This document shows, piece after piece, positions 53,476-62,492 of a DNA stretch of 64,000 nucleotides; the stretch's first letter is position 1; every line of letters starts with the position of its first letter. A model generated the notes under the pieces. It did not search any database. It was not told where the DNA came from and worked only from the letters and a program-made list of their open reading frames with translations. The translations under genes and the position numbers were made by a program. Origin of the DNA: CAZOEL01 sp964578835 (GTDB taxonomy: Bacteria > Desulfobacterota > Syntrophobacteria > Syntrophobacterales > Syntrophobacteraceae); assembly GCA_964578835.1 (NCBI GenBank), contig CAZOEL010000001.1, forward strand, positions 101,264 through 165,263. Direction: 5' to 3'.

Positions 53476-54992
53476 TGGAAATCAGAGCCGAAGAAATCAG
53501 CCAGATCATCAAGGATCAGATCAAGGATTACGAGAAGAAGGTTGAACTTAGCGAAACCGGCCGTGTTATCTCTGTCGGCGACGGTATTGCCCGCGTCTAC
53601 GGCGTCGAGAAATGCATGTCCATGGAATTGCTAGAGTTCCCTACCTCCAAGGGAGCCATCTACGGTTTGGCGCTGAACCTCGAAGAAGACAACGTCGGCG
53701 TCGCCATCATGGGTGACGACTCTCTGATCAAAGAGGGCGACGAGGTGAGGAGAACAGGGCGCATCGCTGAAGTCCCCGTCGGCGACGCTGTTTTGGGGCG
53801 CGTTATCGACTCGGTCGGGAATCCCATTGACGGCAAAGGCCCGATCAATGCGACTGAATTCGCCAGAATCGAAGTCATTGCTCCCGGCGTTATCGCCAGG
53901 CAGTCGGTCAATGAGCCCATGTACACCGGCCTCAAGGCTATCGACGCCATGACGCCTGTTGGACGCGGACAGCGCGAGTTGATCATCGGCGACCGCCAGA
54001 TTGGCAAGACGGCCATTGCCGTCGACGCCATCATCAACCAAAAAGACAGCGGCATCATCTGCATCTACGTCGCCGTAGGACAGAAGAAGTCGACCGTTGC
54101 TCAGGTCGTTGAAACTCTTCGCAAGCACAATTGCATGGACTACACCATCGTTGTCGCGGCGAACGCAAGCGACCCGGCGCCTCTGCAGTTTACGGCGCCC
54201 TTCGCCGGAACAGCCATGGGCGAATATTACAGAGACCGCGGAAAGCATGCTCTCATCATTTACGATGATCTTTCAAAACAGGCCACCGCGTACCGTCAAG
54301 TTTCGCTTCTGCTCAGACGTCCCCCGGCGCGCGAAGCCTATCCCGGCGACATTTTTTACAATCACTCCCGCTTGCTCGAGCGTTCCGCGAAACTGAACAA
54401 CGAGCTTGGCGCGGGCTCCCTTACCGCTCTTCCCATCATTGAGACCCAGGCGGGCGACGTCTCGGCCTATATCCCGACCAACGTCATCTCCATTACAGAC
54501 GGGCAGATCTACCTCGAGCCGAGCCTTTTCTTCGCAGGCGTGCGTCCGGCGATCAACGTCGGTCTTTCGGTATCGCGAGTCGGCGGCGCGGCGCAAACGA
54601 AGGCGATGAAGCAGGTTGCCGGCCGCATGCGTCTCGATCTCGCTCAGTACAGAGAGCTGGAAGCCTTTGCAAAGTTCGGAAGCGACCTGGATAAATCCAC
54701 TCAGGCGCAGCTCAATCGCGGCGTGCGCCTCGTTGAGCTCCTCAAGCAACCGCAGTATCAGCCGATGTCCGGTGAAAGGGAAGTCCTCTCGCTTTACGCT
54801 GGAACCAGAGGCTTTATGGACACTGTTCCTGTAGAGCGGGTATCCGAATATGAGAAACAAATGATCTCCTTCGTTGAGAGGAAATACCCTGAAATACTCT
54901 CAGAGATCAAAGAGAAGCAGGCAATCGGCGACGCTTTGGATCAGAAGATGAAGCAAGCGCTCGAGGAATTTGCCGGTATCTTCCAAGCTTAA
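53475..54992 (+). CDS. atpA: ATP synthase F1 subunit alpha
   Basis: 505 residues; regulatory nucleotide-binding subunit. P-loop GDRQIGKTAI (about 169-178), RELIIGDRQ before it and the signature PAINVGLSVSRVGGAAQ (about 358-374). Complete. Overlaps atpH by one base and is followed 42 bases later by atpG. Confidence 0.98.
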   Translation: MEIRAEEISQIIKDQIKDYEKKVELSETGRVISVGDGIARVYGVEKCMSMELLEFPTSKGAIYGLALNLEEDNVGVAIMGDDSLIKEGDEVRRTGRIAEVPVGDAVLGRVIDSVGNPIDGKGPINATEFARIEVIAPGVIARQSVNEPMYTGLKAIDAMTPVGRGQRELIIGDRQIGKTAIAVDAIINQKDSGIICIYVAVGQKKSTVAQVVETLRKHNCMDYTIVVAANASDPAPLQFTAPFAGTAMGEYYRDRGKHALIIYDDLSKQATAYRQVSLLLRRPPAREAYPGDIFYNHSRLLERSAKLNNELGAGSLTALPIIETQAGDVSAYIPTNVISITDGQIYLEPSLFFAGVRPAINVGLSVSRVGGAAQTKAMKQVAGRMRLDLAQYRELEAFAKFGSDLDKSTQAQLNRGVRLVELLKQPQYQPMSGEREVLSLYAGTRGFMDTVPVERVSEYEKQMISFVERKYPEILSEIKEKQAIGDALDQKMKQALEEFAGIFQA

Positions 54993-55034
54993 GCGGCGTT
55001 GAACCTGAACTTTTAAGATGAGGGAGCGGGTAGT

Positions 55035-55904
55035 ATGGCAGCCCTGAGGGATATAAAAAGAAAGATCGACGCCGTTAAAAAGACCGCGCAGATTACCAAA
55101 GCCATGAATATGGTTGCTGCTGCAAAGCTTAGAGGCGCGCAGCAAAATATGGAGCGGTTTCATCCATATGCAGCGAAATTCAACGAGGTGATCAGGCGCC
55201 TGGCAGCGGGCATTGAGGATGCCAGTTCCTATGCCCTGATTACGCCGAAAGAAGAAGTCAAGAAGGTCGACCTTGTGCTAATCACGGCCGACAGGGGTCT
55301 TTGCGGCAGTTTCAACAATAACCTGATAATTCGCGCCGAGAGGTTCATTCGCGAGAAGATCGCCGAGGGAGTTGAAGTTTCTCTTATAGCCGCGGGCCGT
55401 AAGGGCGCAGACTACTTCAAACGGCGAAAGATCGAGACTCGCAAGAGGGTGACCGGTCTTCTCAATAAACCCGTCTACAATGATGCTTATGAGCTCGGGC
55501 GAGAGCTCATTGACGGGTTCGAGAACGGCGCTGCTGATGAAGTCTACGTAATCTATAGCAATTTTGTTACTGTGGTGAAGCAGATTCCGACCTTGGTCAA
55601 ACTTCTGCCGATCGTTCCGGAACAGTCCGAGGTAGAGGCGGGATATTTCGAGTACATCTTCGAGCCCTCACATCAAGAATTGCTTACAGACCTTCTGCCC
55701 AACTACATATATATTCAGTTGCTCGAATTTTTGTATCAGACGTCAGTCAGTGAGCATGCTGCGCGAATGGCTGCAATGGAGAACGCGACCAGCAACTGCA
55801 AGGAATTGGTGCGCTCCCTGACCCTGACATACAATAAGGCTCGTCAGGCGGGAATCACCAAAGAGCTCATGGATATCGTCGGTGGAGCTGAAGCGCTGAA
55901 GTAG
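55035..55904 (+). CDS. atpG: ATP synthase F1 subunit gamma
   Basis: 289 residues; the rotating shaft. N-terminal RDIKRKIDAVKKTAQITKAM and MVAAAKLRGAQ, LVLITADRGLCGSFNNN (about 75-92), and the C-terminal helix ENATSNCKELVRSLTLTYN with ARQAGITKEL are typical. ATG with GGGAGCGGG upstream. Confidence 0.97.
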   Translation: MAALRDIKRKIDAVKKTAQITKAMNMVAAAKLRGAQQNMERFHPYAAKFNEVIRRLAAGIEDASSYALITPKEEVKKVDLVLITADRGLCGSFNNNLIIRAERFIREKIAEGVEVSLIAAGRKGADYFKRRKIETRKRVTGLLNKPVYNDAYELGRELIDGFENGAADEVYVIYSNFVTVVKQIPTLVKLLPIVPEQSEVEAGYFEYIFEPSHQELLTDLLPNYIYIQLLEFLYQTSVSEHAARMAAMENATSNCKELVRSLTLTYNKARQAGITKELMDIVGGAEALK

Positions 55905-55951
55905 TGGCGAAGGTTTATGCCCTTTATATCAGTCAAGGAGGTTAGTCGCCC

Positions 55952-57358
55952 ATGAATATGGGGAAAATAGTACAGGTAATCGGAAACGTCGTGGACGTCG
56001 AATTTGAAGAGGGAAAGCTTCCCCCTCTTATGACGGCTTTATTTGTCAGCAACCCCGGCCTCAGCAGCGAAGCCGACAATCTGGTTCTCGAAGTTGCACA
56101 GCATCTTGGCGACAACGTCGTAAGGACGATCGGCATGGACTTGACCGACGGTCTTATGCGCGGAATGCAGGTCAAGGACAGTGGAAAGCCGATCATGATG
56201 CCCGTGGGCAACGCAGTTCTTGGTCGCGTCTTGAACGTTGTCGGCAGGACCGTGGATGGCCTCGGGCCGGTCGCCACCAACGAGAGAATGCCCATCCACA
56301 GACCGGCGCCCGCTTTTACCGAGCAGGATACCTCGGTTAAAGTCCTCGAAACCGGCGTTAAGGTTATCGATCTGCTGGTTCCCTTCCCCAGAGGCGGTAA
56401 AATGGGCATGTTCGGCGGCGCCGGCGTTGGCAAGACCGTCGTCATGATGGAAATGATCCACAATATCGCCATGCAGCACGGCGGCATCTCGGTTTTCGCC
56501 GGCGTTGGCGAGAGAACCCGCGAAGGAAACGACCTTTACCACGAAATGAAGGACTCCGGCGTTCTTCCTCGCGCCGGCCTGGTGTACGGACAGATGACCG
56601 AGCCTCCGGGCGCCCGTGCGCGCGTTGCTCTTTCGGCTCTGACCGTTGCCGAGTATTTCCGTGATGTAGAGGGCCAGGACGTGCTTCTGTTCGTTGATAA
56701 TATCTTCCGGTTCACCCAGGCCGGCGCCGAAGTCTCCGCGTTGCTCGGCCGCATGCCTTCCGCGGTTGGATACCAGCCTACCTTGGGAACCGACCTTGGA
56801 GCCCTTCAAGAGCGCATTACCTCAACCACAAAAGGATCGATCACTTCGGTTCAGTGCGTATACGTCCCTGCCGACGATCTTACCGACCCCGCTCCGGCAA
56901 CGACCTTTGCGCACCTTGACGGAACCGTCGTTCTTTCGAGGCAGATTGCAGAGCTTGGCATCTATCCCGCCGTGGATCCGCTTGATTCAACCTCGCGCAT
57001 CCTCGATCCCAACGTGCTCGGGGAAGAGCATTACAAGACGGCGCGCGAAGTTCAGCAGATTCTCCAGAAATACAAGGATCTGCAGGATATTATCGCCATC
57101 CTCGGCATGGACGAGCTTTCCGACGAGGATAAGGTGACGGTTTCACGCGCCAGAAAAATGCAGAGATTCCTCTCGCAGCCCTTCCACGTTGCGGAAACAT
57201 TTACTGGCGTTGCTGGGAAATACGTGAAGATGGAAGACACCATTAGGGGCTTCAAGGAAATCTGCGAAGGCAAGTATGATGACCTTCCCGAGCAGGCCTT
57301 CTACATGGTTGGCGGAATTGAAGAAGTCGTCGACAAGGCCAAGGCGATGGCCGAATAA
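55952..57358 (+). CDS. atpD: ATP synthase F1 subunit beta
   Basis: 468 residues; catalytic subunit. P-loop GGAGVGKTVVMMEMI (about 153-167), GERTREGNDLYHEM with the catalytic glutamate, DNIFRFTQAGAEVSALLGRM and the ATP synthase alpha/beta signature PAVDPLDSTSR (about 340-350). Complete; AAGGAGG ribosome site. Followed 20 bases later by atpC. Confidence 0.98.
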   Translation: MNMGKIVQVIGNVVDVEFEEGKLPPLMTALFVSNPGLSSEADNLVLEVAQHLGDNVVRTIGMDLTDGLMRGMQVKDSGKPIMMPVGNAVLGRVLNVVGRTVDGLGPVATNERMPIHRPAPAFTEQDTSVKVLETGVKVIDLLVPFPRGGKMGMFGGAGVGKTVVMMEMIHNIAMQHGGISVFAGVGERTREGNDLYHEMKDSGVLPRAGLVYGQMTEPPGARARVALSALTVAEYFRDVEGQDVLLFVDNIFRFTQAGAEVSALLGRMPSAVGYQPTLGTDLGALQERITSTTKGSITSVQCVYVPADDLTDPAPATTFAHLDGTVVLSRQIAELGIYPAVDPLDSTSRILDPNVLGEEHYKTAREVQQILQKYKDLQDIIAILGMDELSDEDKVTVSRARKMQRFLSQPFHVAETFTGVAGKYVKMEDTIRGFKEICEGKYDDLPEQAFYMVGGIEEVVDKAKAMAE

Positions 57359-57378
57359 CCAAAGGGTATGGTGACCAA

Positions 57379-57783
57379 ATGGCGGATAAAATCCTTTTAG
57401 AGGTGGTAACGCCTGAAAAGACGATTCTAAGCGAAATGGTGGATATCGTCATGGCGCCTGGGGAAGAAGGTGAGTTCGGTGTTCTTCCGAACCACATTCC
57501 CTTCCTTAGCAAGTTGAAGGTCGGCGAGCTCCGATTTCGGGCAGGGGCCAATACCCGGTTTGTCGCGATCATGGGCGGATTTGCAGAGGTGCTGCCGGAT
57601 CATGTGACGGTATTGGCTACCGCCGCTGAAGAAGCTGCCGATATCGATATTATACGCGCCAAGGCGGCCAGGGAAAGAGCCGAGCAGCGCTTGCGAGAGG
57701 CTAAAGACAGGCTCGAGTTCGTGCGGGCGCAGGCTGCCCTCCAAAGGGCCATAGCGCGTCTGAGAATCTCCGAGCGGCGTTGA
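57379..57783 (+). CDS. atpC: ATP synthase F1 subunit epsilon
   Basis: 134 residues; inhibitory/central stalk subunit. N-terminal beta-sandwich with EVVTPEKTILSEMVD, APGEEGEFGVLPNH (about 30-43) and a C-terminal helical hairpin (AKAARERAEQRLREAKDRLE). Last gene of the operon, closed by a strong terminator. Subunits a and c (atpB, atpE) are not in the window. Confidence 0.95.
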   Translation: MADKILLEVVTPEKTILSEMVDIVMAPGEEGEFGVLPNHIPFLSKLKVGELRFRAGANTRFVAIMGGFAEVLPDHVTVLATAAEEAADIDIIRAKAARERAEQRLREAKDRLEFVRAQAALQRAIARLRISERR

Positions 57784-57813
57784 TATTCTAGCTGCTTTCC
57801 AGTTCCTCATCCG

Positions 57814-57850
57814 AAGCCCTCCTTTTAGGAGGGCTTTTTCTTTTTCTTTA
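57814..57850 (+). terminator. intrinsic terminator of the atp operon
   Basis: AAGCCCTCCT (57814-57823) pairs perfectly with AGGAGGGCTT (57827-57836) around a three-base loop, followed by TTTCTTTTTC. It begins 30 bases after the atpC stop. Confidence 0.92.
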
Positions 57851-57939
57851 CTCTTCCACCTCATTGAGCCATAATCGAAGCCTGTCAAACATCAACAAAG
57901 CTTAATTCTTCCATAATCAGCGATTCGGAGGATCCGAAA

Positions 57940-59772
57940 ATGTGCGGCATAGTTGGATATGTCGGTAAGAAGGACGGCGTTGGAGCGCTTCTCGAAGGGC
58001 TGAAGAGACTTGAATATAGAGGTTACGACAGCGCCGGAATTGCGGTTATTAACGAGCGCAATAAGATTGATATGGCGCGAAGCCAGGGAAAAATCGCTGT
58101 GCTTGAAGATAAGCTCAAGAGTGTACCGCTGTCCGGTACGATAGGGATCGCACACACGCGCTGGGCGACACATGGAAAGCCCTCGGACGAAAATGCCCAT
58201 CCGCACCGTTCAGGACCATTCGTGGTCGTGCACAACGGAATCATCGAGAACTACGCGGACATCCGCAGTGAACTGCTAGAGGAAGGCTTCGAGTTTTCTT
58301 CTGAAACGGATACCGAAGTGATTGTTAAGCTTGCCGAGCGTGAGTGGCGCAAGGGCAAGGGATCTTTGGACGCAATTACAACTGCGCTGAGTCAAGTCAG
58401 GGGAAGCTATGCTGTCGTCTTTCTGAACGAAGAATCCCCTTCGGAAATTATCGCCGTCAGGAAGGAAAGTCCTCTCATTCTTGGCATCGATGATGAAGGT
58501 TTCTATCTTGCCTCCGATGTGCCAGCAATCCTTCCATATACAAAGCGGGTCATTTACCTGGAAGACGGCGATTTGGTAAAGCTATCGAGGGATGGGTACT
58601 CCATTCAGTCAATGGATGGCGAGAGCCTCGAGCGCGAAGTGCATGTGATCGAATGGAATCCCATCATGGCTGAAAAGGCCGGTTACAAGCACTTCATGCT
58701 CAAAGAAATCCACGAGCAGCCTCACGCTCTGATTGACACCTTTAGAGGGGCTATTGAGCTAAATAGCCAGAAGGTTGCTCTGCCAGACCTTGCGCTGACT
58801 GAAGCGGATATAAGGTCCATCAAAAAGATTTTTCTTGTCGCCTGTGGAACCTCCTACCATGCATGTTTGGTTGGGAAATACATAATAGAAGAGATGTGCC
58901 GCATTCCTGTTGAGGTTGATCTTGCTTCCGAATTCCGATACCGGAGCCCGATTCTTGACGAGGGCGCATTGATGATGGTTGTGAGCCAGTCCGGAGAGAC
59001 AGCGGATACGAAAGCCGCGCTTCAGGAGGGTCTATACCGGGGCGCCATGTGCAGGGCCATAGTGAATGTTGTTGGGAGCAGCTTGGCCAGAATGTCAAAC
59101 GGTGTGATTTACACGCATGCCGGGCCAGAAATCGGCGTTGCTTCCACGAAAGCTTTTACTGCTCAGGTAATGGCCCTATATTTGTTCAGCCTGTATTGCG
59201 CCGTTGCTCTGGGCAAAATGAGTCAGTTTGAGCTGAGCGCCAACATACAGGAGACTCTGGAGCTCCCCCGGAAGATAGAGCATCTGTTGGGAAATGGCGA
59301 TTCAGTGATGAAGTGGGCCAAACAGTACCTTCATGTAGGAGACTTTCTTTACCTCGGGCGGGGTATTATGTATCCAATCGCGCTGGAGGGCGCCCTCAAG
59401 CTGAAGGAGATATCCTACATACATGCTGAAGGATATGCTGCAGGGGAGATGAAGCACGGGCCGATAGCGCTGATTGATGAAAATCTTCCCGTAGTCGTCC
59501 TTCTGCAACGCGGGGCGATATACGAAAAAATGCTGAGCAACGTCCAGGAGGTCAAAGCCAGGGGAGGACAAGTTCTGGCTCTGATCGAAGACATGGCCGA
59601 TCCAAAAATTGGACCGATAGAGAGCCAGCTGATTGTGCCGAGCACTTCCAAATGGCTTGCTCCTATTGTTTTTTCAATTCCACTTCAATTGCTTGCGTAT
59701 CATATTGCCGTTTTGCGAGGCACCGATGTCGATCAACCCAGAAATTTGGCCAAGAGTGTTACTGTTGAATAA
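57940..59772 (+). CDS. glmS: glutamine-fructose-6-phosphate aminotransferase (isomerizing)
   Basis: 610 residues; makes glucosamine-6-phosphate for peptidoglycan and LPS. The N-terminal glutamine amidotransferase starts MCGIVGYVGKKD, with Cys2 as nucleophile after methionine removal, and EYRGYDSAGIAV follows. The C-terminal half has two SIS domains (VACGTSYHACLVGKYI, about 304-319; LGRGIMYPIALEGALKLKEI, about 473-492) and the end LRGTDVDQPRNLAKSVTVE. ATG preceded by GGAGGA. No glmS ribozyme is apparent in the short leader. Confidence 0.97.
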   Translation: MCGIVGYVGKKDGVGALLEGLKRLEYRGYDSAGIAVINERNKIDMARSQGKIAVLEDKLKSVPLSGTIGIAHTRWATHGKPSDENAHPHRSGPFVVVHNGIIENYADIRSELLEEGFEFSSETDTEVIVKLAEREWRKGKGSLDAITTALSQVRGSYAVVFLNEESPSEIIAVRKESPLILGIDDEGFYLASDVPAILPYTKRVIYLEDGDLVKLSRDGYSIQSMDGESLEREVHVIEWNPIMAEKAGYKHFMLKEIHEQPHALIDTFRGAIELNSQKVALPDLALTEADIRSIKKIFLVACGTSYHACLVGKYIIEEMCRIPVEVDLASEFRYRSPILDEGALMMVVSQSGETADTKAALQEGLYRGAMCRAIVNVVGSSLARMSNGVIYTHAGPEIGVASTKAFTAQVMALYLFSLYCAVALGKMSQFELSANIQETLELPRKIEHLLGNGDSVMKWAKQYLHVGDFLYLGRGIMYPIALEGALKLKEISYIHAEGYAAGEMKHGPIALIDENLPVVVLLQRGAIYEKMLSNVQEVKARGGQVLALIEDMADPKIGPIESQLIVPSTSKWLAPIVFSIPLQLLAYHIAVLRGTDVDQPRNLAKSVTVE

Positions 59773-59804
59773 AAATTATCAAATTGTTGCGTTCTAGTTT
59801 CAAC

Positions 59805-59834
59805 TTGACTAAGTTTTTCACTTTTAGCTACAAT
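59805..59834 (+). promoter_or_regulatory. probable promoter downstream of glmS
   Basis: TTGACT (59805-59810), 18 bases, TACAAT (59829-59834), both close to consensus. It lies 33 bases after the glmS stop and points into a 1 kb stretch without any recognisable protein gene, so its product is probably an RNA. Confidence 0.55.
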
Positions 59835-59917
59835 GCCCAGTGTGCAAAAAATGTAGCGCCGTCTTCGGGAACAGCCGGCGTGAAGAGACTCGGTTCCATG
59901 AGTATTTCCCACTGGGC
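59835..59917 (+). ncRNA. possible small RNA downstream of the glmS-proximal promoter
   Basis: Directly after the promoter, GCCCAGTG (59835-59842) pairs perfectly with CACTGGGC (59910-59917), enclosing a 67-base structured loop. Transcription would start a few bases inside the left arm, so the real transcript may be longer and the 3' end is not fixed. A short open frame here (59784-60074) has no ribosome site. I cannot assign a family. Confidence 0.3.
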
Positions 59918-60234
59918 GTGTTGGCTGCGCCCTTGTGTGGCTATGAAGAAAATGGAAGGAAAAGCTTACGTCATCGGTAAACCCCATCAGGATGTATTGA
60001 GAGGGGAGAGAGATAAGGAAGCTAGCAGCTTGGGCGCGGTTGCGTCCCTTCGGATGTGTTGTGTGGATGCTTGAGGGCTCGTTTGCTTCTAGGAGTGTAG
60101 TTGCGATAAGCAAAAAGAATCGGAATGATTGTTGAACGATGTGAGGCGCCTGCGCCAAGCGGGGGAATGCATGGTTTGTTGGCGTTTCATGTGGTTGATC
60201 GTTGATGGAAGAGAATAGCATTTCATTCAAATGA

Positions 60235-60409
60235 AGCCCCTGCGGTGTTTGTGATTGGGAGTTCGTTCCTGAGCCAACATTAAAGTGAATGGGGGTCATC
60301 TCTTGGTCTGGTGTGCGAATCGGCATTGCCGATTTGCCTGAAGGATCAACATGGCGCCCACTTGAGCCTTTCGGTTCAAGATCGTCTGCCAACACGGCGT
60401 TGCGGGGGA
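60235..60409 (+). ncRNA. ssrS: 6S RNA
   Basis: About 175 bases, the usual 6S length. The closing stem is CCCCTGCGGTGTT (from 60237) with AACACGGCGTTGCGGGG (to 60408). The 5' strand of the central bubble has TCCTGAGCC, matching the E. coli 6S stretch CCCCTGAGCC; near the 3' side CTTGAGCC-TTT-CGGTTCAAG (60361-60380) corresponds to the E. coli hairpin CTTGAACC...GGTTCAAG. A distal palindrome AATCGGCATTGCCGATT lies at the apex. A -10-like TAGCAT (60216-60221) is well placed for a start near 60230. Location directly before rny is the pattern known in related bacteria. 6S RNA binds sigma-70 RNA polymerase in stationary phase. Confidence 0.75.
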
Positions 60410-60836
60410 ACCCTTTATATCATTCATATTTCTCTTCGCTCCACCATTTTGACGATGGTTTTCCTTCCCAAAGAGCTGTTCCTGAAAGCTGTTTAGCACC
60501 GTCTAAAAGCCGTCAAAGCCGGCTTGCCCCGGATTCGTCCGCCGTTGCGGGCGGCTCGCACGGAAAGTCCGGCCGCTTTTTGGCGCCCATCATTTGCTGT
60601 TTACTCATGCGCTGGATTGATGAACATGAGCTGAGGGGCGAAATGCAGGGGGGGCTTAGCAGCGGTTCTGCGCTATGCCTTCTTTTTCATTAGAGTCTCG
60701 CGTTCGGTCCGGATTATGTGTGCTGACGAGAGAGCTTGCAAGCGAGCGGCTTGTACTGTTTAAGAATTGTGTAAGCATGCCTCTTTGGGATTTAGTGTGT
60801 TAGGGGATGATTGCAATGCGAAAGGAATAGATAAGC
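60410..60836. other. non-coding stretch between 6S RNA and rny
   Basis: 427 bases. It has several short inverted repeats (for example AAGCCG/CGGCTT near 60509-60527 and a GCTTGCAAGC palindrome near 60737) but no open frame with a ribosome site or known family. Leader and promoter of rny must lie in its right part. Confidence 0.5.
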
Positions 60837-62399
60837 ATGAGTTATGTCTGGAGTACAGTGCTTTTCCTAATCGGGGTTTCAGTTGGAGGAGTCGCCGGCG
60901 CATACGCACGACAATATTGGCTTGATAAGAAAGAGAAAGGTCTTCAGGATCAGGCGGGGAATATTCTGGCTGAAGCTCGTAAGGAGGCGGAAACGATAAA
61001 GAAAGAAGCCATCCTTCAAGCTAAGGACAGTCTGTTCCAAATGAAGGGTGAATTCGAAAGAGAGACCAAGGAAACGAGAAAAGAGCTTCAAAATCTTGAA
61101 AAGAGAGTGCTTCAAAGAGAGGAAAACCTGGACAGGAAATCTGAGGGCATTGATAAAAGAGATGCAAGCATCGCCAAGAAAGAGAAGCAGCTGCTCGTAC
61201 AGGAAAAGGAGCTCTCAGATCAGCAAAAGCATCTTGATGGACTCATTGAAGAGCAGAGGCAAAAGCTCGAGAGCCTATCCGGAATTTCGATGCAGGAAGC
61301 CAAGGAGATGCTTGTTCGGTCAATAGAAAATGAGGCGAAGCACGATGCCGCCCTCCTTGTTAAGAAGATTGAAACCGAAGCGCGCGAAACGGCCGATAGG
61401 AAGGCGAAGGATATCATCGCGCTTGCTATCCAGCGTTATGCCGGCGATTACGTTGCGGAAAAGACTGTATCCGTTGTAAGCTTGCCCAACGAGGAAATGA
61501 AGGGGAGAATCATTGGGCGAGAAGGTCGAAATATCAGGGCGATTGAAGCCATAACAGGCGTGGATCTTATAATAGACGACACGCCGGAGGCTGTTATATT
61601 GTCAGGATTCAACCCGATCCGACGGGAAGTTGCAAGGGTCTCCCTGGAGCGGCTGATTTCTGATGGAAGAATTCATCCCGCCAGAATCGAAGAGATCGTC
61701 GAAAAAGTCAGCGCAGAAATTGAAAATGCTGTAAGGGAAGCGGGTGAACAGGCCGCCTTTGATGTTGGAGTGCACGGCATACATCCCGAGTTGATCAAGT
61801 ATATTGGCAAACTAAAATATCGAACCAGCTATGCGCAGAATGTCCTGCAGCACTCGAGAGAAGTGGCGTTTCTTTGTGGAATAATGGCGGCGGAGCTCGG
61901 GGTGAACGAAAAGCAGGCGAAACGCGCGGGCCTTCTGCACGATATCGGTAAGGCTATCGACCACGAGATGGAGGGCGCTCATGCAACCATAGGCGCTGAT
62001 TTAGCAAGGCGATACTCCGAATCTCAGGCGATAGTGCATGCCATTGCGGCTCATCATGAGGATGTTCCAGCCGAAGACATCATGGCTGTAATTGTACAGG
62101 CGGCCGACGCGCTCTCAGGAGCGCGGCCGGGAGCGAGAAAGGAGCTCCTTGAGACGTACGTGAAAAGGCTCGAGGATCTGGAAAAGATTGCCGCTTCGTT
62201 TCCCGGCATCAACAAGGCGTATGCTATCCAGGCGGGAAGGGAGCTGCGCATCATCGTTGAGAGCGAAAGAGTCGGTGACGCCGATATGGTGCTGCTTAGC
62301 CGCGATATTGCAAAAAAGATAGAAAACGAGCTGACCTACCCAGGGCAAATTAAGGTTACCGTCATAAGAGAAACCAGGGCGGTTGAGTTTGCAAAATAG
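60837..62399 (+). CDS. rny: ribonuclease Y
   Basis: 520 residues; membrane-anchored endoribonuclease starting mRNA decay. N-terminal transmembrane helix (about 5-25), a long charged coiled coil (about 30-190), a KH domain with MKGRIIGREGRNIRAIEAITG (about 221-241) and an HD domain with AGLLHDIGKAIDHEMEGAHA (about 363-382). Full length and typical. tyrS follows 93 bases downstream. Confidence 0.97.
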   Translation: MSYVWSTVLFLIGVSVGGVAGAYARQYWLDKKEKGLQDQAGNILAEARKEAETIKKEAILQAKDSLFQMKGEFERETKETRKELQNLEKRVLQREENLDRKSEGIDKRDASIAKKEKQLLVQEKELSDQQKHLDGLIEEQRQKLESLSGISMQEAKEMLVRSIENEAKHDAALLVKKIETEARETADRKAKDIIALAIQRYAGDYVAEKTVSVVSLPNEEMKGRIIGREGRNIRAIEAITGVDLIIDDTPEAVILSGFNPIRREVARVSLERLISDGRIHPARIEEIVEKVSAEIENAVREAGEQAAFDVGVHGIHPELIKYIGKLKYRTSYAQNVLQHSREVAFLCGIMAAELGVNEKQAKRAGLLHDIGKAIDHEMEGAHATIGADLARRYSESQAIVHAIAAHHEDVPAEDIMAVIVQAADALSGARPGARKELLETYVKRLEDLEKIAASFPGINKAYAIQAGRELRIIVESERVGDADMVLLSRDIAKKIENELTYPGQIKVTVIRETRAVEFAK

Positions 62400-62492
62400 G
62401 GGAAGAGGGTATCGTTGAAAGCTGGTCTCCTCGCTGGATGAGGATGGGATAAAATTGAACTCGATTTTGTGAATCGAATGGAGGGCTGGGTC

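Noticed and set aside
57851..57939. glmS ribozyme upstream of glmS
   Set aside because: Only about 90 bases separate the atp terminator from glmS, too short for the ribozyme, and no core motif is visible.
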